Positions 1 through 9,388 are shown, counted from the stretch's first letter. The stretch is DNA of 64,000 nucleotides from Flavimarina sp. Hel_I_48 (GCF_000733945.1 NZ_JPOL01000002.1:1923001-1987000), one strand, 5' to 3'. Program-made: numbers and translations. Notes: generated by a model not told the origin, from the letters alone.

Positions 1-306
1 AAAAATAACGACTCTAAAAAGACCTATTATTTAGATGAAAAATTCAATCCACACAATCAGTATTTACATATTTTATGTCTGGGCGGTGTGGTGACGTTAC
101 TCCTTTTTCTTTTGGGTTTTGGAAGGGTTTTATCTTCTGGTAAGGTACCATTTGACCTAAAAGTACTTACGGTAATGTTTTTACTTTTTTTTATGTTTGA
201 AGCGTTGCTCTATAGGCAGTTAGGCTGTTATCTTTTTGGGATATTTCTTGGCTTATTGGCCAGGGAGGAAAATTATGTTGACGCGATTAAAAAAGCCTCT
301 TTGTAG
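1..306 (+). CDS. O-antigen ligase/polymerase (Wzy-like), C-terminal fragment
   Basis: The reading frame is open from base 1, so the gene begins before the window. The visible 101 residues start in a hydrophilic loop with NPHNQYLHI followed by a hydrophobic segment (GGVVTLLLFLLGF), then two more membrane segments and a short basic end. The HNxYL loop before a membrane helix is characteristic of the C-terminal part of the Wzy_C/O-antigen ligase superfamily, which polymerises or ligates polysaccharide repeat units at the periplasmic face of the inner membrane. It leads into glycosyltransferases, which fits a polysaccharide locus. Its last 34 bases overlap the convergent glycosyltransferase gene. 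The family call rests on a short fragment only. Confidence 0.6.
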   Translation, partial: KNNDSKKTYYLDEKFNPHNQYLHILCLGGVVTLLLFLLGFGRVLSSGKVPFDLKVLTVMFLLFFMFEALLYRQLGCYLFGIFLGLLAREENYVDAIKKASL

Positions 307-1376
307 ATTTCTATTAACTTCTTATAGTTTTTATTGCTGTCAAAGTAGGTTTTACAGCGCTCCAGGCTGTTTTTGCCCATAATTAATCGATTTTTTGACT
401 CCTCAAGCTCTTTTAGGGCTTTATTGAAATCTTCGAGATTTTCACATAAAAAACCGGTTTTACCATCTATAACAACATCTTTGTTACCTATTATATTTGT
501 GGCGACTATTGGTTTTTCAAAAGCCATTGCCTCAAGAAGTGCGATAGGCAGACCTTCCCAGGCTGAGGTTTGTAGGTATATATCTATTTCTGAGAGGTAT
601 TTTAGTCCAGAGGATCTGGAAATAAACCAGCCGGTTATTTCTATATTGGGTGCGCTAAGTTCTTTTTTCAATTCACCATCCCCTATCCATAAAAAGCGAA
701 TGTGAGGATTCTCAAGCGCTACTTTGTTGAATAAGGTGGGGTTTTTCTGTGGCATGGCGCGACCCAGCACACCTACGGTAAGTTTATGTTGGTATTCAGG
801 TTTTGCTCCATAATGCGCGCGCAGTTCTTCTATATTAACACCGTTACGGACTAATTTTGCCGGACCTATTTTTTTTGCAAAGTCATATTCTGTATCACCA
901 CATGCGATCGTGGTGCCGGGCACAAAGAATTGAGCTGTTCTTTCTATGCCGTAGTACATTTTAAGGGTTGTGTTTGAAACATCCTTGCGCAAAAAAGAAT
1001 ACCCGTGCGGAGTATAGTAAAGTTTAGACTTAGAGCCTGAGAACAAATGTGCGGCACGACCTAATATACCTGCCTTTGAAGAATGCAAATGCAGCACATC
1101 AGGTTTAATTTCCTTTAAAACCTTTTTAAGACTTAAAAAGGAAGAGAAGTCAGCCCTAGGAGATAGCTCCCTTTCCATGGGCACAACAATAAGTTTTATT
1201 TTAGAACTTATTTTAGAGCGTATTTTGAGGGGGTCAATACCTTCTCTTTTTTCACTGTAAACGATAGTGGTCTCAAGCATTTCTTCTCCTTCCAAAACCG
1301 CTGAAAGATCTTTGAAATAGGAATAAATACCACCGGTTAATGCTTCCACGACATGAAGCACTTTTAACTTTCGCAT
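273..1376 (-). CDS. Glycosyltransferase family 4
   Basis: A GT4 (GT-B fold) retaining glycosyltransferase of about 367 residues, expected to add a sugar to a lipid-linked polysaccharide intermediate at the cytoplasmic membrane face. The N-terminal domain opens with LKVLHVVEALTGG and has HLHSSKAG near residues 96-103. The C-terminal nucleotide-sugar domain has VGVLGRAMPQKNP and the EX7E motif (E274 and E282 in EGLPIALLEAM), followed by GKTGFLCE. The frame is open to 1490, but I chose the ATG at 1376 because family members start directly with this first beta strand. It is convergent with the upstream Wzy-like gene and divergent from the sugar transferase at 1638. Acceptor and donor sugar cannot be inferred. 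Confidence 0.85.
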   Translation of the reverse strand: MRKLKVLHVVEALTGGIYSYFKDLSAVLEGEEMLETTIVYSEKREGIDPLKIRSKISSKIKLIVVPMERELSPRADFSSFLSLKKVLKEIKPDVLHLHSSKAGILGRAAHLFSGSKSKLYYTPHGYSFLRKDVSNTTLKMYYGIERTAQFFVPGTTIACGDTEYDFAKKIGPAKLVRNGVNIEELRAHYGAKPEYQHKLTVGVLGRAMPQKNPTLFNKVALENPHIRFLWIGDGELKKELSAPNIEITGWFISRSSGLKYLSEIDIYLQTSAWEGLPIALLEAMAFEKPIVATNIIGNKDVVIDGKTGFLCENLEDFNKALKELEESKNRLIMGKNSLERCKTYFDSNKNYKKLIEIYKEAFLIAST

Positions 1377-1582
1377 AAGGTAAAATTGATTCGTGCGAAG
1401 GTAAAGTTTTTTTAAAGATTGGGTATGGGGTATGCCATGTACTTGCATTATAACGATGAAGTTTATCATGCATATGTACGGGTAGGACATATTTGTTAGT
1501 TAGTTGCTTGAGGTATGCATTCAGATACTTCAATAGTTCCACTCTGTTAATTTTTGGAATGTACGATTACTTTAATATGTTT

Positions 1583-1601
1583 TAATTTTGAGGTATCTTC
1601 G
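1583..1601 (+). promoter_or_regulatory. Candidate -7 elements upstream of the first sugar transferase
   Basis: In the 261-base intergenic region there is TAATTTTG (1583-1590), a perfect match to the Bacteroidota TAnnTTTG -7 box. Just after it comes TATCTTCG (1594-1601), with one mismatch. A TTG lies at 1554-1556, but its distance to either box is longer than the usual 17-23 bases. The promoter for the polysaccharide genes is probably here; which box is used is unknown. Nothing else was seen between 1377 and 1637. Confidence 0.35.
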
Positions 1602-1637
1602 CGCCCCCTTTCTTTTAAAAGGTAATAGGATAACTGA

Positions 1638-2987
1638 TTGATTATGAATTCGAGTTCTGGCAAATATTCATTTGTGATAAGGCCCATACTTTATGTACTG
1701 GACTTGCTCATAATATTGAGCCTGGCTCAGATTTTCATAAGTACTTCGCGCGGCTATTTTATTTTCTGCTTTTATATGATCGCCAGTTGGTTAATTACCG
1801 CTATGGGGCTGGATTTTTATAAAGTTTACCGTTTTACACCGCTTACCAGAATAGGATATTTACTTCTAAAGCAGTTTGTGGTCTTTACCATGCTGGTCTT
1901 TGCTTTTTTTGGCTTTTATAAAGAGTATAACCCGGCATTTATAGTGCTTGCAAAATATATAATGCTATGTTTTGGTGGTGTGGGCTTGTTGCGTATTATT
2001 CTATTTATCCTGCTAAAAAAGTACCGTATCCTCATAAGGCGCAATATTCGCAGAGTTGTAATATTAGGTGAAAATCCCAAAACACAGAGATTGAAGGACT
2101 TTTTCAGTAATCCTGAATATGGATATCAAATTATATGCGCTTTTGACTTTAAAAGTAAGCATACTGATATAGAAGAAGTTATAGAATTTATTATCAACGA
2201 AGATATTGATGAGATATATTGTTCAATAGCAGAACTCAAAAACACTGAAATTAGCAGGATGGTTGATTTTGCTGAAAATAACTTAAAAACCATCAAGTTT
2301 TTACCAGATAATAAGGAGATTCTAAGCCGAAAGCTCAATTATCAGTACTACGGTATCACTCCCATACTTTCCCTGCGTACGATCCCTTTAGACACTCCCC
2401 TTAACGCCTTTTTAAAACGTGCGCTTGATATCACTATTTCCCTGCTTGTTATTGTAGGTGTTTTATGGTGGCTCACTATCATTCTCTCTATCATCATTTA
2501 CCGTCAATCTGGTTTGACGGTATTCTTTAAACAAAAGCGTTCTGGGCTTGATAATAAACCTTTCTATTGCTATAAATACCGGTCAATGGCACAAGTGGAT
2601 TCTACCAAGCAGGTAGAAAAAAATGACCAGAGGGTTACAAAAATTGGTCGTTTTATACGTAAAACGAGTATTGACGAGCTGCCTCAGTTTATAAATGTGC
2701 TTAAAGGTGAAATGTCTACCGTGGGCCCCAGACCGCACCCGCTTTACCAGACTGATTTCTATCATTTGCGCGTAGACCGTTTTATGATAAGGCATCTCAT
2801 CAAGCCCGGTATAACGGGCCTTGCTCAGGTAAGTGGTTATCGCGGTGAAGTTGCTAACGAGATGGACATTAAAAACAGGGTTCGGTTTGATATTTTTTAT
2901 ATAGAAAACTGGTCAATCCTTATGGATCTGCGCATCATGCTAAAGACGATTATCAATGCTATTCAAGGGGAGGAAAAGGCCTATTAA
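1638..2987 (+). CDS. Undecaprenyl-phosphate sugar phosphotransferase (WcaJ-type), copy 1
   Basis: A polyprenyl-phosphate hexose-1-phosphate transferase that starts repeat-unit synthesis by loading the first sugar phosphate onto undecaprenyl phosphate. The order is: about four N-terminal membrane helices, a Rossmann-like cytoplasmic domain (RRVVILGENPKTQRLK), one more membrane helix, and the catalytic PGT domain with [31 protein letters not shown] and [16 protein letters not shown]. At 449 residues it is the usual length for the large WcaJ class. The ATG at 1644 is an equally good start, two codons in. It is followed 176 bases later by a close paralogue. The exact first sugar (Glc or Gal type) cannot be told from sequence. 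Confidence 0.88.
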   Translation: MIMNSSSGKYSFVIRPILYVLDLLIILSLAQIFISTSRGYFIFCFYMIASWLITAMGLDFYKVYRFTPLTRIGYLLLKQFVVFTMLVFAFFGFYKEYNPAFIVLAKYIMLCFGGVGLLRIILFILLKKYRILIRRNIRRVVILGENPKTQRLKDFFSNPEYGYQIICAFDFKSKHTDIEEVIEFIINEDIDEIYCSIAELKNTEISRMVDFAENNLKTIKFLPDNKEILSRKLNYQYYGITPILSLRTIPLDTPLNAFLKRALDITISLLVIVGVLWWLTIILSIIIYRQSGLTVFFKQKRSGLDNKPFYCYKYRSMAQVDSTKQVEKNDQRVTKIGRFIRKTSIDELPQFINVLKGEMSTVGPRPHPLYQTDFYHLRVDRFMIRHLIKPGITGLAQVSGYRGEVANEMDIKNRVRFDIFYIENWSILMDLRIMLKTIINAIQGEEKAY

Positions 2988-3112
2988 TCCCTTTAAATAC
3001 TTAGATTGATAATAATTCGCATTGAGAATTAGCAAAACTTTAAAAATTACCTATATTTCAAACGATTTAAATACAATTGTTCTATTGAGGATTAATTTAA
3101 AAGGACAATCGT

Positions 3113-3132
3113 GGACCTCCGTAGAGGTTTTT
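3113..3132 (+). terminator. Small hairpin plus T-run in the leader of sugar transferase copy 2
   Basis: ACCTC (3115-3119) pairs with GAGGT (3124-3128) around a CGTA loop; two G-U pairs extend the stem. A run of five T follows (3128-3132), and the hairpin ends about 30 bases before the ATG at 3164. It has the form of a weak intrinsic terminator or attenuator between the two paralogous genes. The stem is short, so this is tentative. Confidence 0.3.
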
Positions 3133-3163
3133 GAAAATCAGTAATTTAAAGCAATTGCAATTC

Positions 3164-4516
3164 ATGGCATCCCGAGCCGGCAGATATTCTTATTTACTTA
3201 GACCATTGTTACTGGGCGTAGACTTAAGTGTTTTACTGGCAGCAACATTCTTAATATCACTGCCTCCTGACATTCGGCCAGTGTTATCGGTTTATATAAT
3301 TGCAAGCTGGTTTATAACGGCAGTCGGTAATGCGTTTTATCAAGTATACAGATTTACAACGCTCTTAAAACTCATCTATTTACTACTAAGACAGTTTATC
3401 CTTTTTACTGTTGTCATTTTTGCGTTTTATGGCCTGATCAAAGAGATTAGTATTCAGCTTTTTGAGATCTTTGAATATATCCTTACTTGCCTCATCACTA
3501 TTTCCTTTATTAAAATAGGTATTTTCAACCTGTTGAAGAAGTATAGAATTTTTTTCGGTCAAAATAAACGGCGGGTCATTATCTTAGGAAAAAATGCAAA
3601 GACACAGCGCTTAAAAGGATTTTTTGAAAAAAATCCCGCATACGGTTATGAACTGATACAAACAATTGACCTTAAAAGAAAAGAAATAAGCCTGACTGAA
3701 ATAAAAGAATTTGTCTTGAACAATAAGATAGATGAGCTTTATTGTTCTATCGCTGAACTTAAAAATGACCAACTTGCAGAACTCGTAAATTTTGCCGAAA
3801 ACAACCTGAAAACCTTAAAATTTATACCAGACAGTAAAAATATTTTCACAAAAAAAATCGAGTATCAATATTATGGGATCACGCCCATCATTTCCCTGCG
3901 TTCCCTCCCTGCCGAAAAACCCGTGAACCAGTTTTTAAAACGGTTTTTGGACTTCATTATGGCGCTTCTTGTAATCGTTTGTATCCTTTCCTGGCTGGTT
4001 CCTATAATTGCCCTTTTTATAATAGCAGAATCTAAAGGCCCTGTTTTCTTCAAACAAAAACGCAATGGTCTGGACGGCAAAGAATTTTACTGCTTTAAAT
4101 TCAGGTCAATGTACGTCAATGAACGGGCGCATTCTAAACTGGTCAGTAAAAATGATATACGCATAACAACCGTGGGTCGTTTTCTGCGGAAGACCAGCAT
4201 AGACGAACTTCCACAATTTGTAAATGTGCTGCTGGGTGATATGTCTGTCGTGGGACCACGGCCTCATATGGTAAGCATTACGCATTTATATGCCGCAAAA
4301 GTTGATAAATTCATGGTGCGCCATCTTGTAAAACCCGGTATTACCGGCCTTGCCCAGGTAAGTGGTTACCGCGGTGAGATGGAAACCGAGAACGATATTA
4401 AAAACCGGGTTCGTTTTGATATATTTTATATTGAAAACTGGTCTGTACTCATGGATCTGCGTATTATCGCAAAAACCATGGTAAAATCCTTAGAAGGTGA
4501 TTCGCGTGCTTATTAA
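3164..4516 (+). CDS. Undecaprenyl-phosphate sugar phosphotransferase (WcaJ-type), copy 2
   Basis: A paralogue of the preceding gene with the same architecture: N-terminal membrane helices, [16 protein letters not shown] in the soluble domain, and a catalytic domain with [35 protein letters not shown] and [16 protein letters not shown]. Both end in an acidic/basic tail finishing in AY. The frame extends upstream to a TTG at 3131, but the ATG at 3164 gives an N-terminus ([16 protein letters not shown]) that aligns directly with copy 1 (MNSSSGKYSFVIRPIL), so I use it. Divergence is spread over the whole length and strongest in membrane segments. That suggests an old duplication, possibly with a different sugar specificity or alternate use. 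Confidence 0.87.
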   Translation: MASRAGRYSYLLRPLLLGVDLSVLLAATFLISLPPDIRPVLSVYIIASWFITAVGNAFYQVYRFTTLLKLIYLLLRQFILFTVVIFAFYGLIKEISIQLFEIFEYILTCLITISFIKIGIFNLLKKYRIFFGQNKRRVIILGKNAKTQRLKGFFEKNPAYGYELIQTIDLKRKEISLTEIKEFVLNNKIDELYCSIAELKNDQLAELVNFAENNLKTLKFIPDSKNIFTKKIEYQYYGITPIISLRSLPAEKPVNQFLKRFLDFIMALLVIVCILSWLVPIIALFIIAESKGPVFFKQKRNGLDGKEFYCFKFRSMYVNERAHSKLVSKNDIRITTVGRFLRKTSIDELPQFVNVLLGDMSVVGPRPHMVSITHLYAAKVDKFMVRHLVKPGITGLAQVSGYRGEMETENDIKNRVRFDIFYIENWSVLMDLRIIAKTMVKSLEGDSRAY

Positions 4517-4524
4517 GTTATATC

Positions 4525-5304
4525 ATGGTCTCCATAATAACCCCTTTCTTTAATGCTGAAAAATTTCTTGCCGAAAGCATAGAAAGTGTACTGTCACAAA
4601 CCTACATCAATTGGGAATTACTGCTTATTGACGATTGTTCTACAGATGATAGTTCGGTAATTGCGTTTTCGTACGCACAAATGGATGCTCGAATCAAAAT
4701 CATCACTTTTACTGAAAATAAAGGTGCAGGCATTGCCAGGAATGAAGGTATAAAAAATGCCAGCGGAAATAAAATTGCCTTTTTAGATTCAGATGATCGC
4801 TGGAAACCTCAAAAACTAGAAGTTCAGCTTGCATTTATGGAACGGCACAGCGCAACGGTCTGTTACAGCAGCTATGCGCTGATAAAGGAAGATGGAACTC
4901 CGCTGAACATTAAAATTCAGGCTTTGCCCATTTTGGGTTATAAAAAAATGCTTCGGGCGAATTATATTGGGAATCTTACCGGGATATACGATGTACAACA
5001 ACTGGGCAAAACCTTTGCCCCTACGTTGAGAAAACGTCAGGACTGGGCCTTGTGGCTTGATCTGGTAGAAAAAGCTGGCCGTGCTCATGGTATTCAAGAA
5101 GTGCTCGCTTATTACAGGGTTCGAAAAGGTTCCCTATCAAGTATTAAATGGAAAATGCTGAGGTATAATTTAGACATTTACCAGAAGCATTTAGGCTACG
5201 GCTTCTTAAAAAGCCATTGGTTTATGCTTCGGTTTTTAGGGGAACAATTGCTTATAAAACCGCTTCAGACCAAAAAATTCAAAGCAAAGAACAAAATTGT
5301 TTGA
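4525..5304 (+). CDS. Glycosyltransferase family 2
   Basis: An inverting GT-A glycosyltransferase of 259 residues. It begins with the canonical first strand MVSIITPFFNAEKFL, has the nucleotide-binding LLIDDCSTDD (D36, D37) and the metal-binding DSDD (residues 88-91) followed by RW. It starts 8 bases after the sugar transferase stop and is probably translated from the same mRNA, so it likely adds the second or a later sugar of the repeat unit in the cytoplasm. Its last 26 bases overlap the convergent CapK-like gene. Donor sugar unknown. Confidence 0.86.
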   Translation: MVSIITPFFNAEKFLAESIESVLSQTYINWELLLIDDCSTDDSSVIAFSYAQMDARIKIITFTENKGAGIARNEGIKNASGNKIAFLDSDDRWKPQKLEVQLAFMERHSATVCYSSYALIKEDGTPLNIKIQALPILGYKKMLRANYIGNLTGIYDVQQLGKTFAPTLRKRQDWALWLDLVEKAGRAHGIQEVLAYYRVRKGSLSSIKWKMLRYNLDIYQKHLGYGFLKSHWFMLRFLGEQLLIKPLQTKKFKAKNKIV

Positions 5305-6586
5305 GCTTTCCATTTTTGCTGCGCTGTAAGGTTTCAACCTTAAGGATAGAAGTTGTAAGACCAGGTTCCAGATAATCCTGCATTGCTTTTCTAACAGCGA
5401 GTTCTTCTTTGTGATCAAGGGGACGATCACTTACATACGTGATTTCAAAGTTGGATAGGGAAGTCTGGGTAATTACAAATTCTTTCACGTTTGATGTGGT
5501 TTCCATGGCAGACTTGGTGACATAATAAAAAGCCAGTCCGGGAATTGATTTTCCACTGGGCAGTTGCACATTGTCGTTGCTCCTTCCGCTCAGTTCCTTT
5601 AAAAACAACTTCCCGGTTTTTTGATCACGGTTCAATATCCCAAGATCACCAATTGCATAACGTATAAAAGGCTGGGCTTTGTTGTAAAGCGCGGTGATTA
5701 CAATTTGGCCCTTTTCGCCATTGGGCAAAACATTTCCGGCTTCGTCCACGATTTCAATAAATAGTAGTTTATGGTCAATAATTAGCTGTTTTTGCTCATT
5801 TTCAAAGGCAATTAGACCGGTTTCTGAAGCACCATATTCGTTTATCAGAGGCACGCCCAACTGTTTTTCCATTAAATCCCGGTCTCTTTCATAAAGCATC
5901 TCACTGGTGACAATACACGCTTTCAACGTAGGGCAAAGGGCTTTTAAAACCAGTTGTCTATCCCGTAAAAATTTAGAAAACAGTAAAATACTGCTGGTAT
6001 ACCCATTTATATAGCCAAAAGGCTTGTTTTTAAACGTTTTAAGGGCATTTTCCATTTGTTTTGAACCCGTGTCAAATACAGGAAAACGGTACCGGTTGCC
6101 CAGCAGATCTTTAAATTTTTCTGTATATCGGTCTTTTCCGCGAAGCGGAATACCATAAAAACGTGCCTGCTTATCGCCAGAAAGATCAATATCCCTGGAA
6201 GCATAGCTTGCATAAAACGAAGCCCAGGTCAGGGCATGGCACCATTTGTCTTTTGCAAAATTGAAAGGTTCTCCTGAAGATCCTGAAGTTTTACCTTGAT
6301 AGATTTTGTCTTTGGAATACCCTGCCGAAAGTAGCTTTTCCAGCGGTTGCTGCAGATCACTTTTAGTAAGAATGGGCAATTCGGCCCAATTTTCACAGGA
6401 TTTAAAACCGGTAAAACCAGCGTAAAACGGGTTGTTTTTGAGGTGATAATTGGCAATTTCAAGCTTTTTTTCGGCTACATAAAGCTTATGCGCTTTGGCA
6501 TCCTGTTTTTCCAGCCGGTTTAGTTCTTTCCGGGCCTCATCAATGGGATAACCTTGAAGGCGCAAACTAAGATCAAAGAGATTCAA
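5279..6586 (-). CDS. CapK/PaaK-like adenylate-forming enzyme
   Basis: A member of the phenylacetate-CoA ligase-like (CapK) branch of the AMP-forming ligase superfamily, common in capsule loci. The ATP-binding P-loop is visible as GKTSGSSGEPF, followed by the middle domain with NEYGASETG and the hinge region FIRYAIGDLG, and a C-terminal domain ending in KNGKLKQF. No ATG exists at the N-terminus. The frame runs to a TTG at 6619, while a TTG at 6586 gives MNLFDLSLRL, which looks like the usual family start. The substrate is unknown; in capsule loci such proteins are thought to activate an acyl or amino-acid group. The gene is divergent from purD. Confidence 0.78.
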   Translation of the reverse strand: MNLFDLSLRLQGYPIDEARKELNRLEKQDAKAHKLYVAEKKLEIANYHLKNNPFYAGFTGFKSCENWAELPILTKSDLQQPLEKLLSAGYSKDKIYQGKTSGSSGEPFNFAKDKWCHALTWASFYASYASRDIDLSGDKQARFYGIPLRGKDRYTEKFKDLLGNRYRFPVFDTGSKQMENALKTFKNKPFGYINGYTSSILLFSKFLRDRQLVLKALCPTLKACIVTSEMLYERDRDLMEKQLGVPLINEYGASETGLIAFENEQKQLIIDHKLLFIEIVDEAGNVLPNGEKGQIVITALYNKAQPFIRYAIGDLGILNRDQKTGKLFLKELSGRSNDNVQLPSGKSIPGLAFYYVTKSAMETTSNVKEFVITQTSLSNFEITYVSDRPLDHKEELAVRKAMQDYLEPGLTTSILKVETLQRSKNGKLKQFCSLL

Positions 6587-6620
6587 AGGCTTAAAATTAG
6601 TAAGGCAAGTTACAAACAAT

Positions 6621-6628
6621 TATTTTTG
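6621..6628 (+). promoter_or_regulatory. -7 box upstream of purD
   Basis: TATTTTTG matches the Bacteroidota -7 consensus TAnnTTTG exactly and lies 27 bases before the purD ATG. No TTG is present 17-23 bases upstream, so the -33 half is missing. The gap to the divergent CapK-like start is short, so promoters for the two genes would overlap. Confidence 0.5.
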
Positions 6629-6655
6629 ATGCATCTTAAAAAAGAACTTCACATT

Positions 6656-7927
6656 ATGCACATACTTATATTAGGCTCAGGCGGCCGTGAACATACATTT
6701 GCCCATAAAATTGCTGAAAGCAGCCAATGCAGTAAACTTTTTGTAGCTCCTGGAAATGCCGGTACTGCTGCCATTGCCACGAATTACGATCTTGATCCCA
6801 CAGATTTTGATGCGGTCAAAGAAATGGTTCTTGAACATGAAATTGATATGCTTATCGTAGGCCCAGAAGCACCACTTGTAAAAGGTATTTTTGATTTTTT
6901 CAAGGATGATGCAGCACTTCAGCATGTTAATGTGATAGGCCCGTCTAAACGTGGCGCCTTGCTAGAGGGCAGCAAAGAACGCGCTAAAGAATTTATGGGA
7001 TTGTACAACATTCCTACAGCCGCGTTCAACAGCTTTACCGAAAAGAGCTTAGAAGCCGGTAAAATGTTTCTGGAAAAAATGAAAGCTCCTTATGTTTTAA
7101 AAGCTGACGGACTCGCTGCCGGCAAAGGGGTCGTCATTCTCAACAATCTGGAAGCTGCCAAGGAAGAACTGACCCAGATGCTCACGCATCAAAAATTCGG
7201 TGCAGCCAGTGAAAAAGTGGTGATAGAAGAATTTCTTGACGGTATAGAACTCAGCGTTTTTGTACTTACTGATGGTGAAAATTACATCACGTTACCTACC
7301 GCTAAGGATTACAAACGCATAGGTGAAGGTGATACAGGCCTAAATACGGGCGGTATGGGTGCTGTATCGCCAGTTCCATTTGCTGACGATGCATTTATGC
7401 AGAAAGTGGAAGAACGTGTCATAAAACCTACCATAAAAGGTCTCAAAGAAGAGGAAATCGCCTACAAAGGCTTCATTTTTATCGGTCTTATTAAAATTGA
7501 TGATGATCCTTATGTGATTGAATATAACGTGCGTATGGGAGATCCTGAAACGGAAGTCGTACTGCCAAGGATCAAAAATGATCTGATCGAACTTTTCTCA
7601 AAAGTAGGTCAGCAAAAAGTGAATGAAATTGAACTGGAGCTTGATCCCAGAGCTGCCGCTACGGTTATGCTTGTGGCTGGAGGTTATCCTGAAAATTATG
7701 AAAAAGGGAAGCTCATGAAAGGTATGGAAAACGTGCAGGACGCACTGGTTTTTCATGCAGGCACCCGTTTAGAAAATAAAGAGGTACTTACTTCTGGCGG
7801 AAGGGTGATGGCCGTGACTGCACTTGATGCAGATTTTAGAAAGGCACTCAAAAAAGCATATACCGAAGTTGAAAAAATAAGCTTTGAAGGAATGAACTTC
7901 CGTAAGGATATAGGTTTCGACCTTTAA
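6656..7927 (+). CDS. purD: Phosphoribosylamine-glycine ligase
   Basis: Catalyses ATP-dependent joining of 5-phosphoribosylamine and glycine to GAR, step two of de novo purine synthesis, in the cytosol. The 424-residue protein begins with the family signature MHILILGSGGREH, followed by the ATP-grasp core: KADGLAAGKGVV, EEFLDGIELSVF, and the conserved PurD block DYKRIGEGDTGLNTGGMGAVSP, of which the metal-binding part is EYNVRMGDPETEVVLPR. The C-terminal domain has the AAATVMLVAGGYP motif. The frame is open to 6554, but the ATG at 6656 gives the exact family N-terminus. It is a stand-alone pur gene here, not in a pur operon. Confidence 0.96.
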   Translation: MHILILGSGGREHTFAHKIAESSQCSKLFVAPGNAGTAAIATNYDLDPTDFDAVKEMVLEHEIDMLIVGPEAPLVKGIFDFFKDDAALQHVNVIGPSKRGALLEGSKERAKEFMGLYNIPTAAFNSFTEKSLEAGKMFLEKMKAPYVLKADGLAAGKGVVILNNLEAAKEELTQMLTHQKFGAASEKVVIEEFLDGIELSVFVLTDGENYITLPTAKDYKRIGEGDTGLNTGGMGAVSPVPFADDAFMQKVEERVIKPTIKGLKEEEIAYKGFIFIGLIKIDDDPYVIEYNVRMGDPETEVVLPRIKNDLIELFSKVGQQKVNEIELELDPRAAATVMLVAGGYPENYEKGKLMKGMENVQDALVFHAGTRLENKEVLTSGGRVMAVTALDADFRKALKKAYTEVEKISFEGMNFRKDIGFDL

Positions 7928-7934
7928 AATAGAA

Positions 7935-8004
7935 AAAGGTCTAAAAAGAAAACTATTACCTTTTATGAGATACGCTAAAAGGGTTGTTTCATTTTTAGAC
8001 CTTT
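7935..8004. repeat. 13-bp inverted repeat between convergent genes
   Basis: AAAGGTCTAAAAA (7935-7947) is perfectly complementary to TTTTTAGACCTTT (7992-8004) with 44 bases between the arms. It sits in the short gap between purD and the convergent small membrane protein gene, and reads as A/T-rich stem arms on both strands. It may be a bidirectional terminator, but the loop is unusually long for one. Confidence 0.45.
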
Positions 8005-8014
8005 GACTTACAGC

Positions 8015-8293
8015 TTAATGGCTGGCCGTATGGTCTTTCCCCACGAAAAATTCAATGGATTTTCCAGAATCCCGGTGAGATTCAGCATAATAATCACGCT
8101 CATCTTCTTGAAACAAGTTGAGTTTAAATACCCAAAAAGAAAACGCAACGGCCATAATAAGGATGAAGATCCAGTTTATTGAATTTGCAAGAAACCAATT
8201 TTCAAGCTGGAAGGAGCGCAACCAGTCTAGGGGTGCAAAGGCAACATTCACAAAAAAATCTTCAATGCCGTAAAAAAAATCTTTCAATTCCAT
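8015..8293 (-). CDS. Small membrane protein, DUF6341-like
   Basis: A 92-residue protein of unknown function. It opens MELKDFFYGIEDFFVNVAF, has one membrane helix (INWIFILIMAVAFSFWVF) around the middle, and ends in a charged tail with HTASH. The pattern of an FFxGIxxxFVNVxFxPL start, an LENWFxANxINWIF core and a TA[SH]-containing tail is what I recall for DUF6341, a Flavobacteriaceae family often placed near DUF6427 and pur or upp genes. This is memory, not a search. The frame is open to 8332; the ATG at 8293 fits the family start. Confidence 0.7.
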   Translation of the reverse strand: MELKDFFYGIEDFFVNVAFAPLDWLRSFQLENWFLANSINWIFILIMAVAFSFWVFKLNLFQEDERDYYAESHRDSGKSIEFFVGKDHTASH

Positions 8294-8458
8294 AATAGTA
8301 TATTTTTGCCTGCTCAGCCTAAATACGAGCAATAGCTAGGCAAAAATATAAAAACATGGCCTTGTTTTGATTTTTATTTCTGAAAATTTGCAGTAGCCGC
8401 TCCGTTATGGACATTGATATTAAAAACATATATTTTAACCGCTTATGGATCATCTGTT

Positions 8459-9388
8459 ATGCTAAGACGCTTCTTTGCTTCTTCAAAACCCATCAATTTT
8501 GCTGTCATTGCCTTTATTGTGATCGCTTTTCTGATCACTTTTCTGCTGGCCAATTCGCCGGCACTTTCCGTATGGGATCTTATCCTGCGTCAACTAGGTG
8601 TCCTTCTTGGTTTTATGATTACTATTGGTACGCTTGATTTTGTGGTGAAGAAAAATGTGCTTACCCGTAAAAATAGCTATGCAGTGCTGTGTTTTGCACT
8701 TTTTTGCCTTGCATTACCTTCTGTATTCCTCCATTTGCGTATTATTTTTGCCGGGCTCTTTATCATGTTGGCACTGCGCCGTATTTTCAGTTTACGATCT
8801 AAGACAGATACCCATAAAAAGATTTTTGATGCGGCCTTCTGGATTTTTGTTGCCTCCCTTTTTTATTTTTCGAGTTTATTGTTCTTGATCCTACTGTATT
8901 TCGCAATTCTCTTTTACTGTGCCGGTAATTACCGCAACTGGCTTATGCCCTTTGCTTCACTGCTCGTTGTGGCTTTGTTAAGTACCACTTATGCCATGTA
9001 CACGGGTGGTATCATGAACTTTATAGCGGGCTATCGTGTTTTGCCCACCTATGATTTTACAAATTACAGCAGCCCAGAACTTCTTGTGCCCCTCACATTT
9101 TTTCTGGCACTTTATCTCTGGACAAGCTTGAAATATTTTATTTTACTCAATGCGGCCTCCCAGCGTCACAAACCAGCTTTTGTACTGGTACTTATTGCAT
9201 CTATCATTGCGCTGGTCAGCGCAGTGGGTTTTGCACCGGTACGAGATGGCAGTGAATTTTATTTCTTTTTTGGCCCGCTGGCCATTATCAGTTCACGTTA
9301 TGTTGAAAAGGGTAAAAGCAAGTGGTTCAATGAGCTTTTACTCTGGGCAATTGTTGCCTTACCGGTAGTGGTACTCTTTTTTCTGTAG
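8459..9388 (+). CDS. Polytopic membrane protein, DUF6427-like
   Basis: A 309-residue integral membrane protein with about eight hydrophobic segments and almost no soluble domain. The start MLRRFFASSKPINF is the SKPINF-type N-terminus that I associate with DUF6427, a family of unknown function in Flavobacteriaceae. Further upstream codons are open to 8414, but the ATG at 8459 is preferred because the hydrophobic family core begins immediately after it. No catalytic motif is seen. It is divergently arranged relative to the DUF6341-like gene, with 165 bases between them. Transport or membrane-assembly roles are only guesses. Confidence 0.72.
   Translation: MLRRFFASSKPINFAVIAFIVIAFLITFLLANSPALSVWDLILRQLGVLLGFMITIGTLDFVVKKNVLTRKNSYAVLCFALFCLALPSVFLHLRIIFAGLFIMLALRRIFSLRSKTDTHKKIFDAAFWIFVASLFYFSSLLFLILLYFAILFYCAGNYRNWLMPFASLLVVALLSTTYAMYTGGIMNFIAGYRVLPTYDFTNYSSPELLVPLTFFLALYLWTSLKYFILLNAASQRHKPAFVLVLIASIIALVSAVGFAPVRDGSEFYFFFGPLAIISSRYVEKGKSKWFNELLLWAIVALPVVVLFFL

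Noticed and set aside
3131..3163. Upstream TTG start for sugar transferase copy 2
   Set aside because: The ATG at 3164 aligns with the start of copy 1; the added residues lie in the hairpin leader.
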